Shown: positions 26,383 to 34,273 of the stretch, piece by piece
Position numbering within the stretch: the first letter of the stretch is position 1
How the letters are laid out: every line of letters starts with the position of its first letter
Source: Prevotellaceae bacterium UBA2738
GTDB lineage: Bacteria > Bacteroidota > Bacteroidia > Bacteroidales > Bacteroidaceae
DNA: 52,385 nucleotides
Assembly: GCA_002353585.1 (NCBI GenBank)
Contig: DEJW01000003.1
Location: 1-52,385 of the forward strand
Direction of reading: 5' to 3'
Made by a program: the position numbers and the translations under genes
Notes under the pieces: model-generated
Database searches by the model: none
The model's input: the letters and a program-made list of their open reading frames with translations, nothing else
What the model was told of the DNA's origin: nothing

Positions 26383-27603
26383 ATGAAAAAGATTGTTCTC
26401 TTTACTGCTGCCTTAGCGATGGTGGCAGTTATGTCTAAAGCTGCCGACGATGTGGCTGTTAGCGAAACAGAGATCTCTACAACACAAACCGCAGAAGAGC
26501 CTGAATACAAGGATGAAAACACCGACCAGGCTATTCTGGAGAGTCATAAACCTCTCTATCATGCTCCTGCCCCTGATGCTGAGAAGGACTTCAAATACTG
26601 GGCTGCTGCTGTAGGTTCCCGACTGAAGATAACTGGTTATGCGCAAGGTGGTTACGAAGCTATATTCAACAATGGCTCTGACAATAGCAACACCTTCGCC
26701 ATGCGTCGTGTCATCCTTATGGTAGGTGCCAACATCACTCCTGAGTTCTTTGCTTTCTTCATGCACGATTTCAAGAGTGGCAACATGCAGGAGTATTACA
26801 TGGAGTATCGTCCTTGTAAGGCTCTCAACTTCCGTCTCGGACAGTCTAAGAACGAGTTTTCTATGGAGAACCCTATGTCGCCAACTGTTGTTGACCTCGT
26901 AGCTCCTATGACTCAGGGTGTGTTCTGGCTCAACGGTTCCGACCCTCTGATGAGCAATGGCTCAGGTCGTGATATAGGCTTCACAGTCTATGGCGACGTG
27001 CTTGGTGGCAAACTGCGCTATGTGGCTCAGGTGGTTAACGGCGGACAGATTAACACCGCTGACAAGAACAATCAGAAGAACGTTATAGGCAAACTGGAGT
27101 ATAAGTTCATGCCTAACCTCCGCATCGGTGTGTCAGGCGTTTTGGGTCACGGCTATTCAGTGGCTTACTCTAAGTATAACCCTACCTTATATAATGATAA
27201 TACCAAGGAGGGTCAGACTTACCGTCAGAACCGCTGGGCTGTGTCTGGCGAGTGGAAGTCTAAGAAGACTGGCACCGACTATTACCGCAACCGTTGCATC
27301 ACGGTGCGTGGCGAGGTGCTCGGCGGTATGGATGGCGACGTTCACAGCTTCGGCGGCTATGTGTCATCTTCCATCCCTGTCTATAAGCAGCTCGACGTGG
27401 TGGCTACGGTAGATAACTTCAACTACAACACCCGCATCGGTTGCCAGCAGACCAACTTCGCTGGCGGCGTTCAGCTGTGGCTCCACACTAAGTGCCGCCT
27501 TCAGTTGCAGTACACCTATTGCGCCCTCAGCTCTACCCACCGTGCTTACCTCAACAAGGGTAATCACTCACGCATCGACGCTCAGGTGCAAGTAGCATTT
27601 TGA
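26383..27603 (+). CDS. Outer-membrane porin, OprO/P-like
   Basis: The 406-residue protein has a signal peptide MKKIVLFTAALAMVAVMSKA. The mature part is rich in alternating beta strands: ITGYAQGGYEAIF, FAMRRVILMVGANITPEF, FRLGQSKNEFSMEN, VIGKLEYKFMPNLRIGVSG. It ends in aromatic-containing strand VQVAF, the outer-membrane insertion signal. This pattern fits phosphate-selective porin O/P family proteins. In this cluster it may admit aryl-acids, which is inference. The ATG at 26383 starts the signal peptide; a TTG at 26365 is ignored. Confidence 0.82.
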   Translation: MKKIVLFTAALAMVAVMSKAADDVAVSETEISTTQTAEEPEYKDENTDQAILESHKPLYHAPAPDAEKDFKYWAAAVGSRLKITGYAQGGYEAIFNNGSDNSNTFAMRRVILMVGANITPEFFAFFMHDFKSGNMQEYYMEYRPCKALNFRLGQSKNEFSMENPMSPTVVDLVAPMTQGVFWLNGSDPLMSNGSGRDIGFTVYGDVLGGKLRYVAQVVNGGQINTADKNNQKNVIGKLEYKFMPNLRIGVSGVLGHGYSVAYSKYNPTLYNDNTKEGQTYRQNRWAVSGEWKSKKTGTDYYRNRCITVRGEVLGGMDGDVHSFGGYVSSSIPVYKQLDVVATVDNFNYNTRIGCQQTNFAGGVQLWLHTKCRLQLQYTYCALSSTHRAYLNKGNHSRIDAQVQVAF

Positions 27604-27869
27604 TAATTGACAATTGATAATTGACAATTGACAATTGATAATTGATAATTGATAATTAAGAATTGAAGAAGTAAAAAGAAGTTCTTGCGCTCCAGTAGGT
27701 GCTCAGGCACTTCGTGGAGTCTCGCTCTTCGAGCTTAGAAGGACTCCGAACTCTGCTCGCCTGAAGAGCTTCGCTCGAAGAAAAGACAAATGCTTCGGCT
27801 ACTGTATAGTATATTGTAATGTCTTTAACTCCTTCTAACTCCTCTAACTCCTTTAACTCCTGAAGAAAA
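27603..27869. repeat. Composite repeat before the symporter gene
   Basis: Heptamers AATTGAC/AATTGAT run from 27603 to about 27666. The 23-bp core lies at 27685-27707. GAGC/GCTC mini-hairpins follow, then a nonamer-period tract of TTTAACTCC-type units (27821-27861) that leads into the next start codon. Confidence 0.8.
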
Positions 27870-29429
27870 ATGTTGATAAAAATTCTCCTCACAGTAGTAT
27901 TTCTCTGCATCACCGTTGCAGTGGGAATATACAGCCGTCGTCAGGCAAGCACCGTCGATGGCTTCGTGCTTGGTGGCCGTAACGTGGGTGGCTGGCTCAC
28001 AGCCTTTGCTTACGGCACGTCTTATTTCTCTGCCGTAGTGTTCGTGGGCTATGCAGGTCAGTTTGGCTGGAAATACGGTATGTCAGCCAGTTGGATAGGT
28101 GTGGGCAACGCCATTATCGGTTCCTTGCTGGCTTGGCTGGTGCTGGGCAGGCGCACCCGTCTTATGACCCAGCACATCGAGTCGCGCACCATGCCCGACT
28201 TCTTCGGTACCCGTTATGGCGACGAGGGGCTTCGCATCATAGCCTCTGTCATCGTCTTCGTGTTCCTTATTCCTTATACCGCGGGCGTGTATATGGGCAT
28301 CTCCAAACTCTTCGAGATGGGTTTCGGCGTGCCTTACGAATACTGCGCTATGACCATGGCGCTGCTCACTGCCGTCTATGTCATCCTGGGTGGTTATAAG
28401 GCAACGGCAATCAACGACTTCATTCAGGGCATCATCATGCTCGTAGGCATCAGCGTGGTCATCGCTGTGGTGCTCAATTCTCAGGGCGGTTTGGTAGAGG
28501 CTTACCACAAGATGGCTGCCATGACACCTAATACCGACGACCTCACGCAGAAGGGCTCCGCGCTCTATGCCAACTTCCAGGCAGGCGACTTCGCTTCGTG
28601 GTTCGGACCTAATCCGCTGTCGCTCTTTGGTGTTGTGGTGCTCACCTCGTTAGGCACATGGGGCTTGCCTCAGATGGTAGGCAAATTCTATAGCATCACC
28701 GATGAGTCAGCCATCCGTCGTGGCACCATCATCTCCACCATCTTTGCCTTCATCGTGGCAGGTGGCTGTTATTTCCTCGGAGGTTTCGGCCGCTTGTTCG
28801 TTCCTACCGCTTTCAATGCTGAGAAGGGCAAGTTCGTGTTCGACAATATCGTGCCCTCCATGCTAGAGACCTTGCCCGATTTCCTCATCGCCCTGGTCAT
28901 CCTGCTGGTGCTCTCAGCCTCAATGTCAACCCTCGCAGGCCTGGTGCTCACCTCATCATCCACTATGACGCTCGACCTTATCTATCGCGATAAGAAGTCA
29001 GCCAGCGACGAGGTAGAGGGTGGTGAGATAGACGATACCGTAGCCGAGAAGATAGAGCGTCGCAAGGTTGTGGTGATGCGAGTGCTCATCGTGTTCTTCA
29101 TCGTCATCTCGCTTATGATAGCGCTCAATCCGCCACAGTTCATCGCTCAGCTCATGGGCATCTCGTGGGGTGCTCTCGCTGGAGCCTTCCTCGCACCGTT
29201 CATGTTAGGTCTCTACTGGAAGGGTGTCACCCGTTCTGCCGTATGGTCTTGCTTCGTGTGGGGAGTAGGCATCACCGTCGTCAATATGATGCTCGGCAAT
29301 CCTATTAACCCTATCGACTGCGGTGCCATCGCCATGGTGGGCGGTTTCGTGGTAGTGGCTGTTGTCAGCCTCTTCACCCCTAAGCTCAGCACCAAACTGG
29401 TTGATCGCATCTTCAAGTGCTATAACTAA
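27870..29429 (+). CDS. Sodium/solute symporter (SSS family)
   Basis: The 519-residue protein has about 13 hydrophobic helices and SSS signatures: GFVLGGRNVGGWLTAFAYGTSYFSAV, VLGGYKATAINDFIQGIIM, GTWGLPQMVGKFYSI and LSASMSTLAGLVLTSSSTMTLDL. These carry the sodium-site Ser/Thr residues. A charged cytoplasmic loop (about 370-400) is present. It sits inside the aryl-acid cluster, so an aromatic acid is a plausible cargo, but solute specificity cannot be read from sequence. Confidence 0.88.
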   Translation: MLIKILLTVVFLCITVAVGIYSRRQASTVDGFVLGGRNVGGWLTAFAYGTSYFSAVVFVGYAGQFGWKYGMSASWIGVGNAIIGSLLAWLVLGRRTRLMTQHIESRTMPDFFGTRYGDEGLRIIASVIVFVFLIPYTAGVYMGISKLFEMGFGVPYEYCAMTMALLTAVYVILGGYKATAINDFIQGIIMLVGISVVIAVVLNSQGGLVEAYHKMAAMTPNTDDLTQKGSALYANFQAGDFASWFGPNPLSLFGVVVLTSLGTWGLPQMVGKFYSITDESAIRRGTIISTIFAFIVAGGCYFLGGFGRLFVPTAFNAEKGKFVFDNIVPSMLETLPDFLIALVILLVLSASMSTLAGLVLTSSSTMTLDLIYRDKKSASDEVEGGEIDDTVAEKIERRKVVVMRVLIVFFIVISLMIALNPPQFIAQLMGISWGALAGAFLAPFMLGLYWKGVTRSAVWSCFVWGVGITVVNMMLGNPINPIDCGAIAMVGGFVVVAVVSLFTPKLSTKLVDRIFKCYN

Positions 29430-29509
29430 GTAATTATCAATTGTCAATTCTTGCGCTCCGTAGGTGCTCAGGCGAGCAAAGCTCGGAGTTCAATTATCAA
29501 TTAAATAAC
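29430..29509. repeat. Repeat between symporter and thioesterase genes
   Basis: AATTATC/AATTGTC heptamers flank a 22-bp version of the shared core (29451-29472) and a CGAGC-aaa-GCTCG hairpin. The thioesterase start codon follows directly. Confidence 0.8.
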
Positions 29510-29926
29510 TTGGCAACACTTAAGGAAATACTCACTCAGGGCGACCGTTTCGCCAGTGAGAATGGCATACAGCTCACCGAGGTGCGTGAGGGCTATGCCC
29601 GTGCCGAGGTAACGGTAGAGGAGCGCCACCTCAATGCGGCTGGCGTGTGTCAGGGTGGGGTGTACTTCACCCTTGCCGACCTTACATTTGCTGCCGTCAC
29701 CAATTCCCACGGATTCATAAGCCTGGGCATACAGAACAGCATCACCTATCTGAAGTCGGCACACAAGGGTGACCGTCTCATTGCTGTTACCGAGGAAACG
29801 TGCAACCATCCACGTCTGCCCTTCTGCGAGACCCGTGTCACCAACCAGCATGGCGACCTCCTCTGCATAGTTACAGGCTCTGCCTATCGCAAGAAAGATA
29901 CCTTCGGCTACGATGCCCTGCAGTAG
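29510..29926 (+). CDS. PaaI-type hotdog thioesterase
   Basis: The 138-residue single hotdog domain has the active-site helix region HLNAAGVCQGGVYFTLADLTFAAVTNSHG and the strand ITYLKSAHKGDRLIAVTEE, typical of PaaI-like thioesterases that hydrolyse aryl-acetyl-CoA. The frame is open to 29441 but that part is translated repeat DNA, and there is no in-frame ATG. TTG 29510 (MATLKEILTQGDRF) gives the family start. Function in the cluster: it probably recovers CoA from stalled aryl-acetyl-CoA. Confidence 0.82.
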   Translation: MATLKEILTQGDRFASENGIQLTEVREGYARAEVTVEERHLNAAGVCQGGVYFTLADLTFAAVTNSHGFISLGIQNSITYLKSAHKGDRLIAVTEETCNHPRLPFCETRVTNQHGDLLCIVTGSAYRKKDTFGYDALQ

Positions 29927-30047
29927 TTCCCGTTCAACGGTTAACGGTTAACGCTTAAAGAGTTCACAGTCTTCGTAGCAAAGCGTATCGTAGTGGCTTT
30001 AGCCACGTATCGTAGTCACGAAGTGACGTATCGTTATTGTAAAAAAT
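29927..30047. repeat. Clear hairpin-cassette array before the second paaK
   Basis: AACGGTT-type heptamers (29938-29955) are followed by CGTATCGTAG, TGGC-ttta-GCCA, CGTATCGTAG, TCAC-gaa-GTGA, CGTATCGTT. This is the cleanest example in the window of conserved 10-mers separated by changing 4-bp hairpins. Confidence 0.85.
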
Positions 30048-31364
30048 ATGATTCTAAACAGAGAAATGGAGTGCATGGACCGCGAGTCTATGCGTAAGTT
30101 ACAGTCAGAGCGTCTTATCAAGACGGTCAAGACATGTTATGAGAAAGTACCCTTCTACAGAAGGAAGATGGATAAGATGGGTGTCAAGCCCGAGGATATC
30201 CGTAGTATAGACGACATCTACAAGTTGCCGTTCACCACCAAGCACGACCTGCGCGATGAGTACCCCTTCGGTCTGCAGGCAGTGCCTCAGAGCGAGATAG
30301 TACGCATCCACGCCTCTTCAGGCACCACGGGCAAACCCGTTGTAGGCACCTACACCAAGAACGACCTCAAGATGTGGGCAGAGTGCGTGGCTCGCGTATT
30401 GGCAGTGGGCGACATAGGTCCTGGCGACATCGTTCAGGTGGCTTACGGCTACGGACTGTTCACTGGCGGTCTGGGTGCCCACGACGGCGTCCTTGCTCGC
30501 GGAGCAGTGCAGCTGCCTATCTCGGCAGGTAATTCCGAGAAGCAGATTATGCTCATGAAGGACTTCGGCACCACAGCCATCTGCTGCACACCGTCCTACG
30601 CCCTCCATCTGGCTGAGGTGATAGAGAAGAGTCCTAACATCAGTGTCGACGACCTCAAGCTCCGTGTGGGCTTCTTCGGCGCAGAGCCTTGGACCTGGGG
30701 CATACGTCGTGAGTTGGAGAAGAAACTCCACATCAAGGCGCTCGACATCTACGGACTCACCGAGATGTGCGGTCCTGGCGTGGGCGGCGAGTGTGAGTTC
30801 CAGAACGGCACCCACGTGGCCGAGGATATGTTCTATCCTGAAATCATCAACCCTGAGACACTCGAACCCGTAGAGCCAGGCGAGGAGGGCGAACTCGTGT
30901 TCACCTCGCTCTGCAAGGAGGCTATGCCAATCCTGCGTTACCGTACCCGCGACCTCACTCACCTCATCTACGACAAGTGTGAATGCGGACGCACCACCGT
31001 GCGCCTCGGCAAGATTCTGGGTCGCAGCGACGATATGCTCATCATCCGTGGTGTCAACGTCTTCCCAAGTCAGATAGAGACCGTGCTCACCGAGTTCCCA
31101 GTCTTCACACCACAGTATTTCATCACTGTTGACCGTAAGAACAACGAAGACACCTTCGACCTCGACGTGGAGCTGCGCGAGGAGTATTTCTCTCCAAACC
31201 CAGCCAAGCAGATGCCATTCATCAAGCCGCTCTACGACCGCATCGTCTCACTCGTGGGCATCAAGCCAAACATCCACATCAAGGAGCCAGGCAACATCGA
31301 GCGCTCTACAGGCAAGGCTAAGCACGTGCTCGACAAGCGCACCCTCCTCACTGATTGGAAGTGA
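30048..31364 (+). CDS. paaK: Phenylacetate-CoA ligase (second copy)
   Basis: The 438-residue paralogue shares order and motifs with the 24.5-kb copy: IHASSGTTGKPVVGTY, LDIYGLTEMCGPGVGGEC, YRTRDLTHLI with CECGRTTVRL, and GRSDDMLIIRGVNVFPSQIE. The two differ widely elsewhere, so they are probably old paralogues with different acids as substrate (for example phenylacetate versus indoleacetate or 4-hydroxyphenylacetate). It lies between the thioesterase and the aminotransferase. Confidence 0.92.
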   Translation: MILNREMECMDRESMRKLQSERLIKTVKTCYEKVPFYRRKMDKMGVKPEDIRSIDDIYKLPFTTKHDLRDEYPFGLQAVPQSEIVRIHASSGTTGKPVVGTYTKNDLKMWAECVARVLAVGDIGPGDIVQVAYGYGLFTGGLGAHDGVLARGAVQLPISAGNSEKQIMLMKDFGTTAICCTPSYALHLAEVIEKSPNISVDDLKLRVGFFGAEPWTWGIRRELEKKLHIKALDIYGLTEMCGPGVGGECEFQNGTHVAEDMFYPEIINPETLEPVEPGEEGELVFTSLCKEAMPILRYRTRDLTHLIYDKCECGRTTVRLGKILGRSDDMLIIRGVNVFPSQIETVLTEFPVFTPQYFITVDRKNNEDTFDLDVELREEYFSPNPAKQMPFIKPLYDRIVSLVGIKPNIHIKEPGNIERSTGKAKHVLDKRTLLTDWK

Positions 31365-31496
31365 TTTATCAGTTCACAGTTCATAGTTCATAGTTCACAG
31401 TTAGGGTTCCCTTTCCCGTTAACCCCTTGAACCAGCGCTTTAGCGCGTTTGAACCCTTTAAACCAGTGCTTTAGCGCGTTTGAACCCTTAATCGTT
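31365..31496. repeat. Repeat block before the aminotransferase
   Basis: CAGTTCA/TAGTTCA heptamers (about 31373-31402) are followed by two tandem copies of TTGAACC-AGYGC-ttta-GCGCG (31432-31486). A related copy with arms AGCGC-gaa-GCGCG lies before xylA near 44873. Confidence 0.75.
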
Positions 31497-32810
31497 ATGA
31501 TAGACAAGCAGATAGTAACAGAAGTCATCGACTCCATGGGCTTGGGCGACTTCTCTGGTGCCACCATCCGTGACATCCAGGCACTCTCCACCCAACTGGA
31601 GAAGAAAACAGGCGAGCCCGTCATCCACCTTGAGATGGGCGTGCCAGGTCTCCAACCATCACAGATAGCACTCCGTGCTGAGCGCGAAGCACTCGAGCAG
31701 GGCTGCGCCACACAGTATCCGCCCAACGGTGGCATACCACGCATCAAGAAGGCAGCCTCTGAGTTTGTCAAGGCATTCATCGGTGCCGACATCGACCCCC
31801 TCTGCTGCGTGCCCACCACAGGCTCCATGCAGGGCACCTTCGCCACCTTCACCGCCCTCTATCACGCCATGGGCGTGCGCAATGGCGGCAAGCGCGACAC
31901 CGTGCTATTCATCCAGCCAGGCTTCCCTGTGCAGAATGCCCAGTGCGACGTCATCGGACTCCGTCAGGTGGGGCTCGACATCCACGGCTATCGTGGCGCA
32001 GAGCTCATAGCCAAACTCGATGAGATGCTCTCCGCTGGTAACATCTGCAGCATCGTCTATTCCAACCCCAACAACCCCTCATGGGTGTGCTTCACAGATG
32101 AAGAACTCAAGGGCATAGGCGAGCTCGCCACCAGGCACGATGTCATCATACTCGAAGACCTTGCTTACTTCGCCATGGACTTCCGTCGCGACCTCAGCCA
32201 TCCTTACCAGGCACCCTATCAGGCAAGCGTGTCACGCTATACCGACAACTACGTGCTCTGGATAAGCGGCTCCAAGGCATTCTCCTATGCAGGACAGCGC
32301 ATCGGCATCACCTGCATGAGCAATAAGCTCTACCATCGCCCATTCGAGCCCCTCAAGAGCTTCGGTGTCAGCACCTTCGGCGACTTCTTCACAGGACGCC
32401 TCATGTACACCCTCTCCAGCGGCACCACCCATAGCGTGCAGCACGCCATGTCAGCCCTCATGGAGGCAGCCTGCGACGGCTCCTACTGCTTCCTCGACGA
32501 TGTCAGGGAATACGGTCGCCGCGCCAAATTCATGAAAGAGGTGCTCCTGCAAAACGGCTTCTACCTCGTCTATGACAACGACATGGGCTCGCCCCTTGCC
32601 GACGGCTTCTACTTCACCGTATGCTATCCAGGCATGACAGGCCTTGAGCTCACCCGCGCCCTCATGTACTACGGCATCGCCGTCTTCCCCCTCGACACCA
32701 TGGGCTCCACCCAGCAGGGCGTGCGCATCTGCACCTCCTTCTTCAGCCAGGCACAGCAGCCCCTCTTCCAGGAGCGCATCCGCGCCTTCGCTGCAGACAA
32801 TAAGATTTAA
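31497..32810 (+). CDS. PLP-dependent class I/II aminotransferase
   Basis: The 437-residue fold-type I aminotransferase has VYSNPNNPSWVCFTDEEL, IILEDLAYFAMD (the PLP-ring Asp), and WISGSKAFSYAGQRIG with the Schiff-base lysine. A late GVRICTSF carries the substrate-carboxylate arginine. As last gene of the aryl-acid cluster it probably links aromatic amino acids to aryl-pyruvates handled by IorAB. ATG 31497 is chosen because the upstream frame is repeat DNA. Confidence 0.88.
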   Translation: MIDKQIVTEVIDSMGLGDFSGATIRDIQALSTQLEKKTGEPVIHLEMGVPGLQPSQIALRAEREALEQGCATQYPPNGGIPRIKKAASEFVKAFIGADIDPLCCVPTTGSMQGTFATFTALYHAMGVRNGGKRDTVLFIQPGFPVQNAQCDVIGLRQVGLDIHGYRGAELIAKLDEMLSAGNICSIVYSNPNNPSWVCFTDEELKGIGELATRHDVIILEDLAYFAMDFRRDLSHPYQAPYQASVSRYTDNYVLWISGSKAFSYAGQRIGITCMSNKLYHRPFEPLKSFGVSTFGDFFTGRLMYTLSSGTTHSVQHAMSALMEAACDGSYCFLDDVREYGRRAKFMKEVLLQNGFYLVYDNDMGSPLADGFYFTVCYPGMTGLELTRALMYYGIAVFPLDTMGSTQQGVRICTSFFSQAQQPLFQERIRAFAADNKI

Positions 32811-32844
32811 GCCTTGCATCAGTGTGGGGTGATTATAACAAAAA

Positions 32845-32876
32845 GTACAGGACGAAAATCCTGTACCTTTTTTTTG
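32845..32876. terminator. Bidirectional terminator
   Basis: A perfect 8-bp stem GTACAGGA/TCCTGTAC around CGAAAA has A-rich DNA on the left and nine T on the right. It can end transcription of the aminotransferase from the left and, less well, of the HU-like gene from the right. Confidence 0.85.
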
Positions 32877-32894
32877 TTAGTACCTGTGCGCCCT

Positions 32895-33338
32895 TTAAGG
32901 CTGAGTTGCCTCCACAGGGTTCTTGATCACATACTGGAATGAACCGCGGTCGCCGAGGGCGCGTGAAGCGAGCTGGCTCTTGCCCGTCACCTGGTTCTTC
33001 GTACGGGTGTACTCAGGGGTGAAGATGCACTTGGCATTCTTGATGTGCTCCTGAATGTTCCAGTCCTTCTGGGTCAGGGCGCCAGATGAGCGGAGTGACA
33101 CACCGAAGTAGCCGAAGCGGTCGAGGTGAATCTTGTTAGAGTTCTGAAGCTCGTAGCTCATGACCTCAGCCAGCTCTATGAGCACGGCATATACGTCACT
33201 CTCCTTTACTGATACGTTCTGCTCTATGCGCTTAGCCAGCGCGCGAGTGTCGAGGATGCTAGGGTGCCATGCACGTCCATACCAGAGGTTGTTACCGGTC
33301 TTTCTCTTGTCCTGATAGACATCTACAATTACTGCCAT
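32895..33338 (-). CDS. HU-like DNA-binding protein (HU-HIG type)
   Basis: The 147-residue protein is a Bacteroidetes-type divergent HU domain: RALAKRIEQNVSVKESDVYAVLIELAEVMSYEL, then the beta arm region HLDRFGYFGVSLRSSGA, and a long basic C-terminal part. Such proteins often sit in mobile islands beside DUF4248 and DUF3987 genes, usually followed by an N-acetylmuramoyl-alanine amidase. Here the amidase is missing; the terminator at 32845 and the aminotransferase follow. Confidence 0.85.
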   Translation of the reverse strand: MAVIVDVYQDKRKTGNNLWYGRAWHPSILDTRALAKRIEQNVSVKESDVYAVLIELAEVMSYELQNSNKIHLDRFGYFGVSLRSSGALTQKDWNIQEHIKNAKCIFTPEYTRTKNQVTGKSQLASRALGDRGSFQYVIKNPVEATQP

Positions 33339-33401
33339 AATTAATTAGAAATTAGAAATTGATAATTGAAAAATTTGAATTTTTGAGCGCTCTTTTGTGA
33401 T

Positions 33402-33464
33402 GTTGTGGAAGCTTTGCCTCCGTCTCTGGAAGCAGTCCCTCCGCGTCCGGAAGTAATGCATCTG
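33402..33464. repeat. Three 21-bp imperfect tandem repeats upstream of the HU-like gene
   Basis: Units at 33402-33422, 33423-33443 and 33444-33464 share GGAAG-N5/6-CCTCCG (plus strand), i.e. CGGAGG...CTTCC on the coding strand. They lie 64-126 bp before the HU-like start. A 21-bp period is two helical turns, as expected for a protein-binding array. Confidence 0.65.
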
Positions 33465-33496
33465 AGGGGTAAAAGCTCAGCTCCTTTTCACAAGTA

Positions 33497-33504
33497 CAAA
33501 GTTA
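33497..33504 (-). promoter_or_regulatory. Probable -7 element for the HU-like gene
   Basis: TAACTTTG on the minus strand (33504 to 33497). No clear TTTG is found at the expected -33 distance. It would give a 5' leader that includes the three 21-bp repeats. Confidence 0.45.
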
Positions 33505-33570
33505 CTACTTTCTCGCGCCCTGTCTGTGCGATAGCGCACCTTGCCGTGCGATGCCAGTCCTTTTTATTTT

Positions 33571-33961
33571 TGTTTCTCGCAAAGCCGAGATGATTAGCTC
33601 TTCGAGCCATACGTGTCTCTCGATAATTCCCTTGCCATAAGCAAGCTTCTGCAAGTGCCTTCTCTCGATACACTACTGACCGGGTCAGTAATCATCTCTA
33701 CGCCAAGAGCAAAGGTCGTGCTTTCAGCACTCACGCCAAGCCATGCGGACTGCGTATGAAGTCCTCCCTTTAAGGGAGGATTTAGGAGGGTCTCCTTGCG
33801 TAAGCTTCGGAGAAGCGTCTTTGCTCTTTTGCGTAACTAAGGACAACTGGCAGAGCCAGTGATGGAGCAATTAAGACATACTTGGTGAGCTTGCTCACAT
33901 AAGGATGGGTTAATGAGCCATCAATACTCCGTAGGAGTTGTCCTTAGTCTTTGCGAGAAAT
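33571..33961. ncRNA. Highly self-complementary non-coding segment, candidate structured RNA
   Basis: No credible reading frame is present. The segment is bounded by a perfect 12-bp inverted repeat, TTTCTCGCAAAG (33571-33582... right arm ending 33961). Inside are CTAAGGACAACT/AGTTGTCCTTAG (about 33837 and 33936), GAGATGATTA/TAATCATCTC (33587, 33689), AAGAGCAAAG/CTTTGCTCTT (33705, 33819), a 17-bp palindrome TACTGACCGGGTCAGTA (33674-33690), and local hairpins GTGCT-AGCAC, CCTCCC-GGGAGG, ACTGGC-GCCAGT, GTGAGC-GCTCAC and ACTCC-GGAGT. The stems are mostly nested rather than crossing. Strand is unknown. It may instead be a mosaic of the genome's hairpin repeats. Confidence 0.5.
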
Positions 33962-33973
33962 AGAGAAAAGCCC

Positions 33974-34189
33974 TCAGGGTTCTCCGAGCATTTCGGTGAT
34001 TATCTTCACTTGTCGTGGTGTGAACGCCTTGCAGGTGGGTTCGTAGCCCGTGGCAGCGAGTTCCTGCCACAGCGAGGGGCATCGGCGAATCCACGCCATG
34101 AGGTGGTTCACTGCCGTGCGTGGCATGCTGTCAGGAAAATACCTCAGCGCCAGCTCCTTCTTGGTGTATGCTTTGATTTTGAATTCCAT
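33974..34189 (-). CDS. DUF4248 protein
   Basis: The 71-residue protein (KIKAYTKKELALRYFPDS; AVNHLMAWIRRCPSLWQEL; FTPRQVKIITEMLGEP) matches my recollection of DUF4248, a small Bacteroidales family with a helix-turn-helix look. It usually lies between the primase/DUF3987 genes and the HU-like gene, exactly as here. No biochemical function is known. Confidence 0.75.
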   Translation of the reverse strand: MEFKIKAYTKKELALRYFPDSMPRTAVNHLMAWIRRCPSLWQELAATGYEPTCKAFTPRQVKIITEMLGEP

Positions 34190-34273
34190 ATCGTTTTTTG
34201 AATTAGAGAAGTTAGAGAAGTTAGAGGAGTCCTCCTTAGCGAGCTTTAGCGAGCGATAACTCCTTTAACTCCT

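Noticed and set aside
33405..33593. Small open frame of 62 codons before the HU-like gene
   Set aside because: It spans the 21-bp repeats and the opposite-strand promoter, with no ribosome site and no protein-like composition.
33571..33961. Group II intron or retron msr-msd
   Set aside because: No reverse transcriptase is in the window and I could not build a convincing intron domain V, although CGAGCCATACGTG looked slightly similar. The 12-bp outer arms resemble retron a1/a2 only superficially.
33571..33961. Insertion sequence or MITE
   Set aside because: The 12-bp arms would suit terminal inverted repeats, but there is no target-site duplication in the flanks and no transposase.
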